Shown here: positions 8,505 to 18,768 of the stretch, piece after piece | Layout: every line of letters starts with the position of its first letter | Position numbering within the stretch: position 1 is the stretch's first letter | NCBI GenBank assembly: GCA_050735975.1 | Contig: JBOHVS010000393.1 | Coordinates: forward strand, 1-54,419 | Length of the DNA: 54,419 bases | Direction of reading: 5' to 3' | DNA from: DATMBL01 sp050735975 | GTDB taxonomy: Bacteria > Desulfobacterota > Binatia > UBA9968 | Notes under the pieces: generated by a model | What the model was told of the DNA's origin: nothing | What the model saw: the letters and a program-made list of their open reading frames with translations, nothing else | Databases searched by the model: none | Program-made: the position numbers and the translations under genes

Positions 8505-11102
8505 TTATCCCCCTACGACGATATTCAACAACCGGCGCGGCACATAAACCACCCGCTGAATCTCTTTTCCGTCGAGAAACGCTTTGACCTTGGGATCCGT
8601 CAAGGCATCGGTCTCAATCTTCTGCTGCGGAACGTCCGCAGGGACGGTTATTTTGCCGCGAACTTTTCCATTAACCTGAACGACAATCAGCAGCTTTTCT
8701 TCCTCGAGGGCCGCTTCGGAATACGCCGGCCAGGGAACTTGATCCAGGCTCTCCCCGCGTTCGAGGTGTTCCCACAGCTCGTTCGCAACGTGCGGGACGA
8801 AAGGATAAAGCAAGACGACAATAGTTTCCACGCCCTCTCTGATGACCGGCGCGGCGCGTTCCAGCTTCGTCGCATCCTGTGCCGCCGCGCTCAGGGCGTT
8901 AAAAAGCTCCATAATTGCCGCAATTGCCGTATTGAAGTGAAACCGGCCTTCGATGTCGTCCGTAACTTTCTTAATAGTTCGGTGAGTTATCCGGCGCAGA
9001 TCGCGAAATTCCGCCGCCAGATCTGCTTGAGAATAGTTTGATGCTGCCAGCAGCTCGCGATGTTGATAGACGAATCGCCACAGCCGGGTGAGAAATCGGT
9101 AGGCTCCCTCGACTCCTTGATCGCTCCATTCGAGATCTTTCTCCGGCGGCGCGGCGAACAGGGTGAAGAGCCGCGCCGTGTCTGCCCCGTAAGCGTTGAT
9201 CAGCTCTTCCGGATCGACGATGTTTTTCTTCGACTTCGACATCTTTTCAACGCGGCCTTTTCCCACCGTTCGATTGCACTGCGGGCATCGCCAACCTTCC
9301 TTGTCGGAACCGACGAGTTCCGCGGGGAACAACCAACCGTGCTCCTCACATTGGTAGGTTTCTTTGGAAACCATTCCCTGCGTGAGAAGGTTGGTGAACG
9401 GCTCGTCCACCTGGGCGAGGCCAAGATCTCTGAGCGCCTTTGTGAAAAACCGAGCGTAGAGGAGATGCAGGACCGCATGCTCGACTCCGCCGATGTATTG
9501 GTCGACGGGCATCCAGTAATTCGCCTTATCCGGCTCGAACGGAGCCGCGGCGAACTTCGAGGACGTGTAACGCAAAAAGTACCAGGATGAATCGACGAAG
9601 GTATCCATCGTATCGGTTTCGCGCCGTGCGGCGCCGCCGCACCGGGGGCATTTAACGTCCGTGAACCGCATGTTTTCGAGCAACGGCGAGCCGCCTTTGC
9701 CGGTGAAGGGGACATCCTTCGGCAAAGTTACGGGGAGTTGATCCTCGGGAACCGGAACGACCCCACAGCCCTCGCAATAGACGATCGGTATCGGAGTGCC
9801 CCAATAACGTTGCCTTGAAACGCCCCAATCCCGCAGCCGAAAACGGGTCGATTTCTTGCCCCAGCCCTTCTCCTCAATGTAAGCGGCGACTTTCTCTTTG
9901 CCCTCGAGGTTGCCTGAACCGGTGAATGGCCCGCTTTCCACCATCACGCCCTCGTCAACGTAAGCCTCGGTCAGCTCGCTCTCTTTGAGGGTCCGCCCTT
10001 TTGGCTGAATCACAACTCGAATCGGTAGACCGTATTTTTGCGCAAACTCAAAATCTCTCTGATCATGCGCCGGGACTGCCATGACCGCGCCGGTACCATA
10101 CTCCATCAAAACAAAGTTGGCGACATAGATGGGAATTTTTTCACCGGTAAAGGGATTCCGGCAATAGGCGCCGGTAAAGACGCCCACCACCTTTTCGCCC
10201 TCCTCGGCGCCGCGCCGGGCCTGGCTGATTTTCTTGATCCGATCGACGAATTCTTTAACCGCCTTTTCCTGCGGCGTTTCGCGCGATAACTCCAGGGCCA
10301 GAGGATGCTCGACCGCCAGCGAGAGAAACGTCGCCCCATACACAGTGTCCTGTCGGGTGGTAAAGATCCTCAACGCCCCCTCTCGGTCGACCAAAGGGAA
10401 AAGAATCTCAGCGCCTATGGATTTGCCGATCCAGTTGCGCTGCATGGTCACGACCTTGTCCGGCCAACCGGTGACCCGCTCCAAATCGCGCAGCAGCTCT
10501 TCGGCGTAGTCGGTGATGCGAAAGAACCACTGCTCCAACTCTTTTTGCACCACGGCGAAACCGCAGCGCCAGCAGGCGCCTTCGATCACCTGTTCGTTGG
10601 CCAAAACAGTCTCGCATGACGGGCACCAGTTGACGAACGAGCTTTTCTTGTAGGCCAGCCCGCGCTTGTAGAACTGGAGGAAAATCCACTGGTTCCAGCG
10701 ATAGTAGTCCGGCTCGCACGTGGCGATTTCGCGCGTCCAATCGTAGGACAACCCGATGCGCTTGAGCTGCGTCTTCATGTAAAGGATGTTCTCTTGAGTC
10801 CAGATCTCCGGATGAACGCCGCGCTCTATCGCGGCATTCTCAGCCGGAAGCCCGAAAGCATCCCACCCCATGGGATGGAGAACGTTGTAGCCGCGCATGC
10901 GCTTGTAACGGGCGACTACATCCCCGATAGAATAGTTGCGCACGTGGCCCATATGGATTCGGCCGGAGGGGTAGGGAAACATTTCCAAGACGTAGTACTT
11001 AGGCTTCCCGCCGCTCTCGGACACCTGGAAGCTTTTTCGCTCTTCCCACCTCCGTTGCCACTTTTCTTCGACCGCCGTGGCCTGATATCGTTCTTGCGTC
11101 AT
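8505..11102 (-). CDS. leuS: Leucyl-tRNA synthetase
   Basis: Class Ia synthetase of 865 residues that charges tRNA-Leu. The class I signature is seen as PYPSGRIHMGH near residue 45-53 and the KMSKS loop as EKMSKSKKN near residue 630. A zinc-binding segment with CPSC and CWRC pairs lies around residues 160-185, and the editing (CP1) domain holds the conserved region GTGAVMAVPAHDQRDFEFA. The C-terminal anticodon domain and the small terminal domain (VNGKVRGKITVPAD) are complete. The start ATG at 11102 is 7 bases after nusB, so it is co-transcribed. Nothing is missing compared with bacterial LeuS. Confidence 0.98.
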   Translation of the reverse strand: MTQERYQATAVEEKWQRRWEERKSFQVSESGGKPKYYVLEMFPYPSGRIHMGHVRNYSIGDVVARYKRMRGYNVLHPMGWDAFGLPAENAAIERGVHPEIWTQENILYMKTQLKRIGLSYDWTREIATCEPDYYRWNQWIFLQFYKRGLAYKKSSFVNWCPSCETVLANEQVIEGACWRCGFAVVQKELEQWFFRITDYAEELLRDLERVTGWPDKVVTMQRNWIGKSIGAEILFPLVDREGALRIFTTRQDTVYGATFLSLAVEHPLALELSRETPQEKAVKEFVDRIKKISQARRGAEEGEKVVGVFTGAYCRNPFTGEKIPIYVANFVLMEYGTGAVMAVPAHDQRDFEFAQKYGLPIRVVIQPKGRTLKESELTEAYVDEGVMVESGPFTGSGNLEGKEKVAAYIEEKGWGKKSTRFRLRDWGVSRQRYWGTPIPIVYCEGCGVVPVPEDQLPVTLPKDVPFTGKGGSPLLENMRFTDVKCPRCGGAARRETDTMDTFVDSSWYFLRYTSSKFAAAPFEPDKANYWMPVDQYIGGVEHAVLHLLYARFFTKALRDLGLAQVDEPFTNLLTQGMVSKETYQCEEHGWLFPAELVGSDKEGWRCPQCNRTVGKGRVEKMSKSKKNIVDPEELINAYGADTARLFTLFAAPPEKDLEWSDQGVEGAYRFLTRLWRFVYQHRELLAASNYSQADLAAEFRDLRRITHRTIKKVTDDIEGRFHFNTAIAAIMELFNALSAAAQDATKLERAAPVIREGVETIVVLLYPFVPHVANELWEHLERGESLDQVPWPAYSEAALEEEKLLIVVQVNGKVRGKITVPADVPQQKIETDALTDPKVKAFLDGKEIQRVVYVPRRLLNIVVGG

Positions 11103-11109
11103 TGAAGCA

Positions 11110-11529
11110 TCACTGCTGTATCTTTGCGCCGCTTGTATGCGCCACCTGGTCCAATATGCCGTTAATAAAGGCGGCCGAATCGTCGGAACCGTAGCGCTTA
11201 CCGATCTCGATCGCCTCGTCTAAGCTGACGCTGAAAGGAATGTCCGGACAGAATACCAACTCATACGTCGCCACTCTCAGGATCGTCAACTCCACCTTGG
11301 CCATTCGATCGATTTTCCAATGCTCCGTCGATTGTTCGATCAACCGGTCGATCTCCGCGCGCCGACTGATGACGCCGGACACCAATCGGCGGGCAAACTC
11401 CCTGGCTTTCGCGCTTCCCTCGAAATGGTTCAAGAAACGATCCAGCGCCGCAGCCGATTCGTCACCGGTCATTTCGATCTGGTAAAGAGCCTGCAGCGCG
11501 AGCTCTCTACCCTTGCGTCTAGTTCCCAT
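11110..11529 (-). CDS. nusB: Transcription antitermination factor NusB
   Basis: RNA-binding antitermination factor, partner of NusE (S10) on boxA in rRNA transcripts. The typical opening MGTRRKGRELALQALYQ fixes the ATG at 11529 as the likely start. An in-frame GTG at 11550 would add seven residues without a ribosome binding site. The conserved C-terminal half includes SVSLDEAIEIGKRYGSDDSAAFINGILD. The length of about 139 residues is normal. It follows ribH after 70-90 bases and precedes leuS by 7, as in many proteobacterial rib-nusB operons. Confidence 0.96.
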   Translation of the reverse strand: MGTRRKGRELALQALYQIEMTGDESAAALDRFLNHFEGSAKAREFARRLVSGVISRRAEIDRLIEQSTEHWKIDRMAKVELTILRVATYELVFCPDIPFSVSLDEAIEIGKRYGSDDSAAFINGILDQVAHTSGAKIQQ

Positions 11530-11621
11530 AATCGACTCGGCCGCTCGCACTGAATTATTGCTTTGCTGACAGCCTAAGTTCGGTCTGAAACGGTTTGCCT
11601 GGCTGGGTATTGGATTTTTCG

Positions 11622-12092
11622 CTATCGCGGGATTTGTCTAACGACATTGACCATCTCGATCGCCGTCAGCGCCGCCTCGTATCCTTTATTCGCATCTTTG
11701 TAGCCCGAGCGCTCCATCGCCTGCTGCCGATCATTGGTCGTCAACACTCCGAAGCCGATGGGCAGCTGATGCTTCAAGACCGCCTTGCCGATGCCCCGCG
11801 TTACGGCATCCGAAACGTACTCGAAATGCGGCGTGTCGCCGCGGATCACCGCACCCAGGCAGACCAGCGCATCATATTTGCCGCTGGCCGCCATTTTTTC
11901 CGCGGTCAGTGGAATTTCGAATGCCCCCGGAACGCGGACGATCGTAATATGCTCCTCTGCGCCGCCGTGGCTTTTCAGCCCATCCAGCGCCCCCTCCAGC
12001 AGTTTCTCGGTGATATCCTTGTTAAAACGGCTCACGACGATGCCGATCCTCAGCCCGCTTGCGTCGAGTTTGCCTGCGATCGTCTTTGCCAT
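11622..12092 (-). CDS. ribH: 6,7-dimethyl-8-ribityllumazine synthase
   Basis: Penultimate enzyme of riboflavin synthesis. It condenses the ribityl-amino-uracil with dihydroxybutanone phosphate to lumazine and builds icosahedral or decameric shells. 156 residues. Substrate-binding motifs are VVSRFNKDIT near residue 20-28, RVPGAFEIPL near residue 53-62 and CLGAVIRGDTPHFEYVSD near residue 79-96, whose His is the catalytic base. GFGVLTTN follows. It lies 21 bases downstream of ribBA in the rib operon. Because the RibB half of RibBA appears inactive, one of the two RibH substrates may depend on a ribB gene elsewhere. Confidence 0.97.
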   Translation of the reverse strand: MAKTIAGKLDASGLRIGIVVSRFNKDITEKLLEGALDGLKSHGGAEEHITIVRVPGAFEIPLTAEKMAASGKYDALVCLGAVIRGDTPHFEYVSDAVTRGIGKAVLKHQLPIGFGVLTTNDRQQAMERSGYKDANKGYEAALTAIEMVNVVRQIPR

Positions 12093-12113
12093 CAGCTGCA
12101 GAGATAACCGGCG

Positions 12114-13337
12114 TTATTTCGGCGGTTTGCCTTCGAGATTCGAGAACAGATGCCCAAGCTTCTTCTGTTTGGTGCGAAGATAATGAATGTTGTTTGCTTG
12201 TGGCGCCATCTCCAGCGGCACCCGCTCGACAACTCTCAGGCCGTAGCCCTCGATCCCGGATATTTTTCGTGGGTTGTTGGTGAGCAGGCGCAGTTTATAA
12301 ACGCCCAAGTCACGCAGAATCTGGGCGCCAATGCCATAGTCTCGGAGGTCTTCCTTGAAGCCCAACTCAAGGTTGGCTTCGACGGTATCCAACCCCCGGT
12401 CTTGGAGCGCATATGCCTTGATCTTGTTCGTCAATCCGATGCCTCTCCCTTCCTGATGCATATACACAAGGATCCCGGTTCCCGCTTGGTCGATGAGCGT
12501 GAGAGCCTGGCGTATTTGGTCGCCGCAGTCACACCGCTCGGAACCAAAAACATCGCCGGTCAAGCATTCTGAGTGTATGCGAACCAGAGGACCGTCCGAA
12601 TCGCTAATATTCCCTTTTACCAGAGCCATGTGCGCGGACACGTCAACCTCGTTTCGATAAACGATGGCTTTATACATTCCACCATGGATCGTCGGAAAAA
12701 TTTCTTCGGCTACCCGTTTGACCAGACTTTCGCTTCGGATCCGATAAGCAATCAGACTCGCGACTGAGATTATTTTGAGATCCTGGCGTTGCGACAGGCG
12801 CTCCAGACTGGGCAACAAGGCGACGGACCCGTCTTCGTCCAATATCTGGCAAATCACCCCTGCAGGCTTGAACCCGGCTGCGCGAGCCAAGTCTATCGAG
12901 GCTTCCGCGCGCCCTGAGCGCGCCAGAACGCCACCGGTACGCGCCTGAATCGGTTGCACATGCCCCGGAATAATCAGGTCGTCGTGTTTGGTCCCGTCGG
13001 TGACCGCGACTTGGATCGTGTGCGCCCGGCCCTTTGCCGATATCCCCGGCACGCCTTCCATTCGGGCTGAAAATGCCGCGCCGAAATGGTGGCCGGCAAA
13101 CGTACTGCTTTCCTGGGAGATCAACGGAATGCCCAGCTCGCGGATCCGCTCTTCGGTCAATGCCAAATAAATGACCCCGCGCGCATGGTGGAGCATGTGG
13201 TTAATGCTCTGCCCGGTAGCCTTTTCAGCCGGCAGACAAAAAAAGCCGTCGCTGTCGGGTGAATTCTCGTTGACTAGAATCACCATCCGACCGGCGCGAT
13301 ATTCCTTTAGGGCTTCGTCAATGGTCGCCAGAGGCAT
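12114..13337 (-). CDS. ribBA: RibBA-type protein: degenerate RibB domain fused to intact GTP cyclohydrolase II
   Basis: 407 residues. The C-terminal half (about 205-400) is a complete GTP cyclohydrolase II (RibA). It has the zinc-site pattern SECLTGDVFGSERCDCGDQ, the catalytic loop MHQEGRGIGL and the substrate loop DTVEANLELGFKEDLRDYG. The N-terminal half has the dihydroxybutanone-phosphate synthase (RibB) fold, but the acidic catalytic loop, usually DDEDRENEGD, reads NENSPDSDGF here (residues 23-32). The usual GHTEA reads GRAEA (His to Arg at 143) and the usual CE reads CQ (Glu to Gln at 164). His126 in PGHVQP remains. I infer that RibB activity is lost while the fold is kept, perhaps for structure or regulation. 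It sits in the rib operon between ribE and ribH. Confidence 0.93.
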   Translation of the reverse strand: MPLATIDEALKEYRAGRMVILVNENSPDSDGFFCLPAEKATGQSINHMLHHARGVIYLALTEERIRELGIPLISQESSTFAGHHFGAAFSARMEGVPGISAKGRAHTIQVAVTDGTKHDDLIIPGHVQPIQARTGGVLARSGRAEASIDLARAAGFKPAGVICQILDEDGSVALLPSLERLSQRQDLKIISVASLIAYRIRSESLVKRVAEEIFPTIHGGMYKAIVYRNEVDVSAHMALVKGNISDSDGPLVRIHSECLTGDVFGSERCDCGDQIRQALTLIDQAGTGILVYMHQEGRGIGLTNKIKAYALQDRGLDTVEANLELGFKEDLRDYGIGAQILRDLGVYKLRLLTNNPRKISGIEGYGLRVVERVPLEMAPQANNIHYLRTKQKKLGHLFSNLEGKPPK

Positions 13338-13367
13338 AGCGGAAATGGCAGCGTCTCGGGTCTCTAA

Positions 13368-13973
13368 TTATCTTGTCGTCAAATGACGTAAACTCATGAA
13401 TTTGTGAACGTATTTCCCGATCAGATCGGTTTCGATGTTGACTTTATCACCAACCCTGCGGGCGCGCAAATTAGTGTGCTGCAGGGTAAAAGGAATGATG
13501 GCAACGGAAACCCGCCGGGCGCTGGAGTCGTTAACCGTCAGACTGATCCCATCCACGGCAACCGAACCCTTCGCCACCAACAGGGAGCCGAGCCGAGCCG
13601 GCACTCGAAAGGTAAAAAGAGTGAACTCGCCTTTTTCTTTGATTGTATCGATGATGCCCACGCCGTCGACATGGCCGGTAACCAGGTGCCCGCCCACGCG
13701 ATCCTGCCAGCGCATCGACCTTTCCAAGTTCACCACGCTCCCGGATCGGAGCGTCTCGAGGCTTGTGCGTTGTAGAGTTTCCGGAGAGCAATCGAACTCC
13801 AATGATCTTTTGGCCTTCTTGACGACCGTCAAGCAAGCCCCGTTAACGGCAATGCTGGCACCGATCGTTATCGTTCGGAGCGGCAGATTCGTCTTGACGG
13901 TTAAAACAGCCGCCTGGTCGTTTAGCCGCAGCCGATCGACTTCGCCTGTGTCTTCAATCAGACCGGTGAACAT
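13368..13973 (-). CDS. ribE: Riboflavin synthase alpha subunit
   Basis: Last enzyme of riboflavin synthesis: two lumazine molecules are dismutated to riboflavin and the pyrimidine. 201 residues made of two similar lumazine-binding barrels. The N-terminal MFTGLIEDTGEV is diagnostic. In barrel one the motif SIAVNGACLTV is seen near residue 38-50 and in barrel two GSVAVDGISLTVND near residue 132-145. HLVTGHVDG lies at the barrel junction. It is slightly shorter than the common 210-220 residues but both barrels are complete. Spacing is 6 bases from ribD and 30 to ribBA. Some genomes call this gene ribC. Confidence 0.96.
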   Translation of the reverse strand: MFTGLIEDTGEVDRLRLNDQAAVLTVKTNLPLRTITIGASIAVNGACLTVVKKAKRSLEFDCSPETLQRTSLETLRSGSVVNLERSMRWQDRVGGHLVTGHVDGVGIIDTIKEKGEFTLFTFRVPARLGSLLVAKGSVAVDGISLTVNDSSARRVSVAIIPFTLQHTNLRARRVGDKVNIETDLIGKYVHKFMSLRHLTTR

Positions 13974-13979
13974 ATTCGA

Positions 13980-15083
13980 CTAGAGATATCCTGAAACGAG
14001 GAGATCCGCTCCGGACTTTTTCACGTCGATTCGCCTGAGCCGGATCGCATGGCTCACGCGTTTGATTCCCAGGCTATCGATCATTACACGCCCATCGCCG
14101 CCGAGGATCTTCGGCGCGTAGAAGATCAAGAGCTTGTCGATCGCTTTGTCTCGCAACGCCGAAGCGGCCGTGGTCGCGCCCCCCTCGACTAATACGCTCA
14201 CGATACCGATCGTCCCAAGCTTTTTGAGCACCGGAGACCAAGGGACCTGTCCGCGGCGCGCCGCGAACTTCCAGACTTGAGCGCCCAGCGCTTCCAAGGC
14301 GCGAACTTTACGCTTCGAAACTCGAGCATCGGTTACGATAATACTTTTTTCCGGGGCGAGTCCGTGCAAAAGCCTCGCGCTCAGCGGAATGCGCAGACGC
14401 GCATCGAGAATAACCCGCCAAGGATCCCGGCCGCCTGCGATCCGGCATGTCAATTGCGGATTATCCGCCAGCACGGTGCCGGCGCCCACGAGCACCGCGT
14501 CGATGTTATTGCGCAAGCGATGCACGGTATTTCGCGAATCGGAATCACTAATCCATTTAGCATCACCGCTTGCGGCGGCGATTTTGCCGTCCAGCGAAGC
14601 GGCCAATTTGAGAATCACGAAAGGGACCCTCCGCGTAATGTATTTCGTGAACGCTTCATTCAGCTGTTCGCACTCCGTTTGCAAAACGCCATACCGAACT
14701 GCCACCCCGCCTCGGCGAAGCTGGCGCAGTCCGCGGCCTGCCACAAGCGGATTAGGATCTTTCATCCCGACCACAACTTCCTTGATTCCAGAGCGTATGA
14801 GAACCGGAGCGCACGGGGGGGTCCTGCCTTGATGGGCGCAGGGTTCCAGATTGATGTAAAGCGTCGCCCCTCTGGCCTTGGCGCCGGCGCGCTTGAGGGC
14901 AACGATCTCCGCGTGGTCGCCGCCGGCGATTTCATGAAAGCCCGTGGCAAGGATTTTCCCGGCCCGCACCAGAACCGCTCCGACCAAAGGATTGGGACTG
15001 GTTCGTCCGGCGGCTCTCAGCGCCAGACGACAAGCCAGGCGCATGTAATAATGATCGCGCTCCTGGGTCTTTGCCGGCGACAA
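13980..15083 (-). CDS. ribD: Bifunctional riboflavin deaminase/reductase RibD
   Basis: 367 residues. The N-terminal deaminase (about 1-145) has the zinc motif HAEIVALKRAG and, after TLYINLEPC, AHQGRTPPC, which provide His, Glu and the two Cys ligands. The C-terminal reductase (about 150-365) uses NADPH to reduce the sugar and carries FVILKLAASLDGKIAAASGDAKWIS and the VEGGATTAASAL loop. Both activities act after RibA in the pathway. The gene begins 5 bases after nrdR and is followed by ribE after 6, so the set is one transcript. No FMN riboswitch was found upstream of nrdR or ribD. Confidence 0.97.
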   Translation of the reverse strand: MSPAKTQERDHYYMRLACRLALRAAGRTSPNPLVGAVLVRAGKILATGFHEIAGGDHAEIVALKRAGAKARGATLYINLEPCAHQGRTPPCAPVLIRSGIKEVVVGMKDPNPLVAGRGLRQLRRGGVAVRYGVLQTECEQLNEAFTKYITRRVPFVILKLAASLDGKIAAASGDAKWISDSDSRNTVHRLRNNIDAVLVGAGTVLADNPQLTCRIAGGRDPWRVILDARLRIPLSARLLHGLAPEKSIIVTDARVSKRKVRALEALGAQVWKFAARRGQVPWSPVLKKLGTIGIVSVLVEGGATTAASALRDKAIDKLLIFYAPKILGGDGRVMIDSLGIKRVSHAIRLRRIDVKKSGADLLVSGYL

Positions 15084-15088
15084 AGAGA

Positions 15089-15583
15089 CTAATTCCTCTT
15101 TTGCTGGTGGCGCGAAACCGCCGATCCTTTGCGCTCTTTTAGCAATTCTTCCAGCTCGACCATGAACTCGCTGATGTCTTTGAACGACCGGTACACCGAG
15201 GCGAAGCGAACGTACGCGACCTGATCCGTATCGTGCAGCTCCCGCATGGTGGCTTCCCCGATCACCGAGCTCGGGATTTCCTTTTCACCGCGTTCCTGAA
15301 GATTTCTTTCAATGCGATCGGCGATCGCTTCAATGGTATTGATACTGACCGGCCGCTTCTCGCAGGCCCGCTTGAGTCCGTTGATGATCTTCATGCGATC
15401 GTAACTCTCCCGCCGTCCGTCTTTCTTGACCACCAGCGGCATCATTTCCTCGACTCTCTCATAGGTGGTAAACCGCCGGCTGCACCGGGAACATTCGCGC
15501 CGGCGGCGGATCATGTTACTGTCTTTGCTCAATCGCGAATCGATGACCCGGTTATCGGTCTCATGGCAAAAGGGGCATTTCAT
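15089..15583 (-). CDS. nrdR: Transcriptional repressor NrdR
   Basis: Repressor of ribonucleotide reductase genes that senses ATP/dATP. 164 residues. An N-terminal zinc ribbon (CPFC near residue 3-6 and CSRC near residue 31-37) is followed by an ATP-cone (about 45-135) with VVKKDGRRESYDRMKIINGLKRACEKRP. The C-terminal tail is charged. It is the usual neighbour of glyA and ribD. Its targets (nrd genes with paired NrdR boxes) are not in this window and no such box was recognised here. Confidence 0.97.
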   Translation of the reverse strand: MKCPFCHETDNRVIDSRLSKDSNMIRRRRECSRCSRRFTTYERVEEMMPLVVKKDGRRESYDRMKIINGLKRACEKRPVSINTIEAIADRIERNLQERGEKEIPSSVIGEATMRELHDTDQVAYVRFASVYRSFKDISEFMVELEELLKERKGSAVSRHQQKRN

Positions 15584-15709
15584 AAGAAACTCCCTTCCTC
15601 AGATCATTAGAATTCGCGAGCAACCGCGCATTGTCCGTTAAAGAGGCGCTGAGAAGCCGAGGGAGGGCTTGGAGGTTCTACTATTGATAAGAGTTCCGTT
15701 GGACGCCGA

Positions 15710-16972
<1,263 letters not shown>

Positions 16973-17003
16973 GCTTCCTTATATAGTCGTGCAAGCAAGA
17001 ATC

Positions 17004-17117
17004 TTCATGCTTCGACAGTCTCAGCATGAACAGAAAATCCCCAATCCAATAAGTCGAAGCCGTTCGCCCTGCGCCCGGCCTGTCCTGAGCGAAGCCGAAG
17101 GGTCGAAGGGTGAACGG
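17004..17117. repeat. Dispersed palindromes, family A (two adjacent copies)
   Basis: A short copy at 17004-17032 (TTCATGCTTCGACAGTCTCA then GCATGAAC) and a longer one at 17060-17117. The longer copy starts CCGTTCGCCCTG and ends GGGTCGAAGGGTGAACGG, so outer arms CCGTTC/GAACGG and inner CGCCCT/AGGGTG can pair. They fill most of the gap between rpiB and glyA. Confidence 0.6.
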
Positions 17118-17143
17118 CAAGTTTCAACACAATCGTGATTACG

Positions 17144-17614
17144 TCAGGCCTTATCGACGTCTTTGCTATGCAGTCCCAGGTCCCGTTCCAGCTGAGTGAT
17201 CTTGTCGATGCGACGAAGATGGCGGCCGCCGGCGAACGGCGTCTCAAGCCAGGTTTCCAAGATCCGTTGCGCCAGTGATGGTTCCGTCTTTGCGCCGCTC
17301 AGCACTAGTATATTCGAGTCGTTGTGTTCTCGGCTCGTGCGCGCGCCGTCCAGATCCTGGACGAGCGCGGCGCGTATGCCTGGAAATTTGTTGGCAAGAA
17401 TGGACATCCCGATGCCGCTAGTGCAGATCAGGATGCCCCGTTCGGCATCGCCGCGACTTACACGCAAAGAGACCTCTCGCCCGAAATCGGGATAGTCCAC
17501 CGATGCGGGCCCCTGCGTGCCAAAATCCGCAATCTCCATCCCCCTGCTCCGCATAACTCCAACCAAGAAATCTTTTAGCTCAACGCCCCCGTGGTCACTG
17601 CCGATAGCGATCAT
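17144..17614 (-). CDS. rpiB: Ribose-5-phosphate isomerase B
   Basis: Interconverts ribose-5-phosphate and ribulose-5-phosphate in the pentose phosphate pathway. 156 residues. GSDHGGVELK near residue 5-14 and the catalytic-Cys segment GILICTSGIGMSILANK near residue 64-80 identify the LacAB_rpiB family; Cys and the following TSG loop are intact. A His/Arg pair near the SREHNDSNIL motif binds the phosphate. In related operons fabF usually lies between acpP and rpiB. Here the gap is only 147 bases and has no fabF. The next gene in the same direction is glyA. Confidence 0.96.
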   Translation of the reverse strand: MIAIGSDHGGVELKDFLVGVMRSRGMEIADFGTQGPASVDYPDFGREVSLRVSRGDAERGILICTSGIGMSILANKFPGIRAALVQDLDGARTSREHNDSNILVLSGAKTEPSLAQRILETWLETPFAGGRHLRRIDKITQLERDLGLHSKDVDKA

Positions 17615-17761
17615 TTGATATTAGCCTAGGTTCGCGCGGCATTTGTTTATCAAGATAAATGAAGTCGCAGGAGCATGGCTGAATTCAAAATGACGCCTCG
17701 TGCGACCTCAAACTCTGCGCCACTGGCTAAACGCCGAGTACGTAACGCAACCTATGACCGA

Positions 17762-17998
17762 TCAGCGATGGTTCTCAATGTAGGTGATTACATCCTGGAC
17801 GGTTTTGATCTTCTCCGCGTCTTCATCGGATATCTCGAGCTCGTACTCTTCCTCCAAAGCCATCACCAATTCCACGATGTCAAGGGAGTCGGCCCCGAGA
17901 TCTTCAATGAAGGAGGCTTCAGGAGTCACTTCCTCCTCACTCACGCCCAGTTGTTCACAGACGATCTCCTTCACCCTCGCTTGCACAGATGACGCCAT
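17762..17998 (-). CDS. acpP: Acyl carrier protein
   Basis: Small acidic carrier of fatty-acyl chains, 78 residues. The phosphopantetheine attachment motif is ADSLDIVELVMALEEEY, with Ser in DSL modified by AcpS. The start is ATG 17998 (MASSVQARVKEIV). An in-frame GTG nine bases earlier lies within the ribosome binding site GGAGGTG and is not the start. The gene is 27 bases after fabG, the classical order. Downstream one would expect fabF, but rpiB follows instead. Confidence 0.97.
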   Translation of the reverse strand: MASSVQARVKEIVCEQLGVSEEEVTPEASFIEDLGADSLDIVELVMALEEEYELEISDEDAEKIKTVQDVITYIENHR

Positions 17999-18024
17999 TA
18001 TATTCACCTCCTACCTAACGTTAC

Positions 18025-18768
18025 CTACATGTAAAGCCCGCCGTTAACGCTCATCACTTGTCCGGTAATGTACCCAGCCGCCGGTCCGGCGAGAAAAGCA
18101 ACCATTTCCCCCACCTCCTCACAGGTGCCGAAGCGAGCGAGCGGAATCGATCGGAGAGACTCCTCTTGGAGCTTGGTAGGCAGCCGGGCTGTCATATCGG
18201 TTTCGATAAAGCCCGGCGCAACCACGTTCGCGGTGATTCCCCGGGAACCTACTTCTCTCGCTAAGGATTTGGTGAACCCGATGATGCCCGCTTTCGAAGC
18301 TGCATAAAGTGACTGTCCGGCGTTGCCCATTTGGCCCACCACCGACGAGAGACTGATAATTCTCCCGTATCGTTGGCGAACCATACCTCGACAGACGGCC
18401 TTGGTGCAAACGATGGTGCCCTTGAGGTTGGTGCCGATGACCTCGTCCCAATCCTCCGGCTTCAGACGAAGCAAAAGATTATCCGAGGTGACCCCTGCGT
18501 TGTTGACGAGAATATCAATTTTTTGGTGCCGGTCAACGATTTCTTGAACGGCACCACCGGTTTCGTTTTCGCGGGAGATATCAAATCGGCGTAATTCCCC
18601 CCGCCCGCCTTGTGCCGTAAGGTCCTTGAGCGTCTCTTCAGCCGCAGCTTGGTTGACGCGATAATTGATCACGACATAAGCCCCGCTGCGACCGAGGGTC
18701 AGTACGATCGCGCGGCCGATCCCGCGGCTGCCGCCGGTAACCAAAGCAACCCGATCCTTAAGACTCAT
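18025..18768 (-). CDS. fabG: 3-oxoacyl-[acyl-carrier-protein] reductase
   Basis: NADPH-dependent short-chain dehydrogenase that reduces 3-oxoacyl-ACP in each round of chain elongation. 247 residues. The nucleotide site TGGSRGIGRA is near residue 11-20, NNAG is near residue 88-91, and the catalytic Ser (SLSSVVGQMGNAG) and YAASK follow near residues 138-160. The C-terminal ITGQVMSVNGGLYM is typical of FabG rather than other SDRs. It overlaps the fabD stop by 4 bases (ATGA) and precedes acpP, so it belongs to the fatty-acid operon. Confidence 0.97.
   Translation of the reverse strand: MSLKDRVALVTGGSRGIGRAIVLTLGRSGAYVVINYRVNQAAAEETLKDLTAQGGRGELRRFDISRENETGGAVQEIVDRHQKIDILVNNAGVTSDNLLLRLKPEDWDEVIGTNLKGTIVCTKAVCRGMVRQRYGRIISLSSVVGQMGNAGQSLYAASKAGIIGFTKSLAREVGSRGITANVVAPGFIETDMTARLPTKLQEESLRSIPLARFGTCEEVGEMVAFLAGPAAGYITGQVMSVNGGLYM

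Noticed and set aside
8505..11102. Long open frames opposite leuS, hppA, acnA and ribD
   Set aside because: They are antisense to strongly conserved genes, have no ribosome binding sites and no recognisable domains.
15584..15709. FMN riboswitch in front of the riboflavin genes
   Set aside because: No RFN-like conserved pieces were found upstream of nrdR or ribD, so none is called.
17615..17761. fabF remnant between acpP and rpiB
   Set aside because: No readable piece of FabF is seen in any frame; a faint RYVLGV-like string is too short and is interrupted by a stop.
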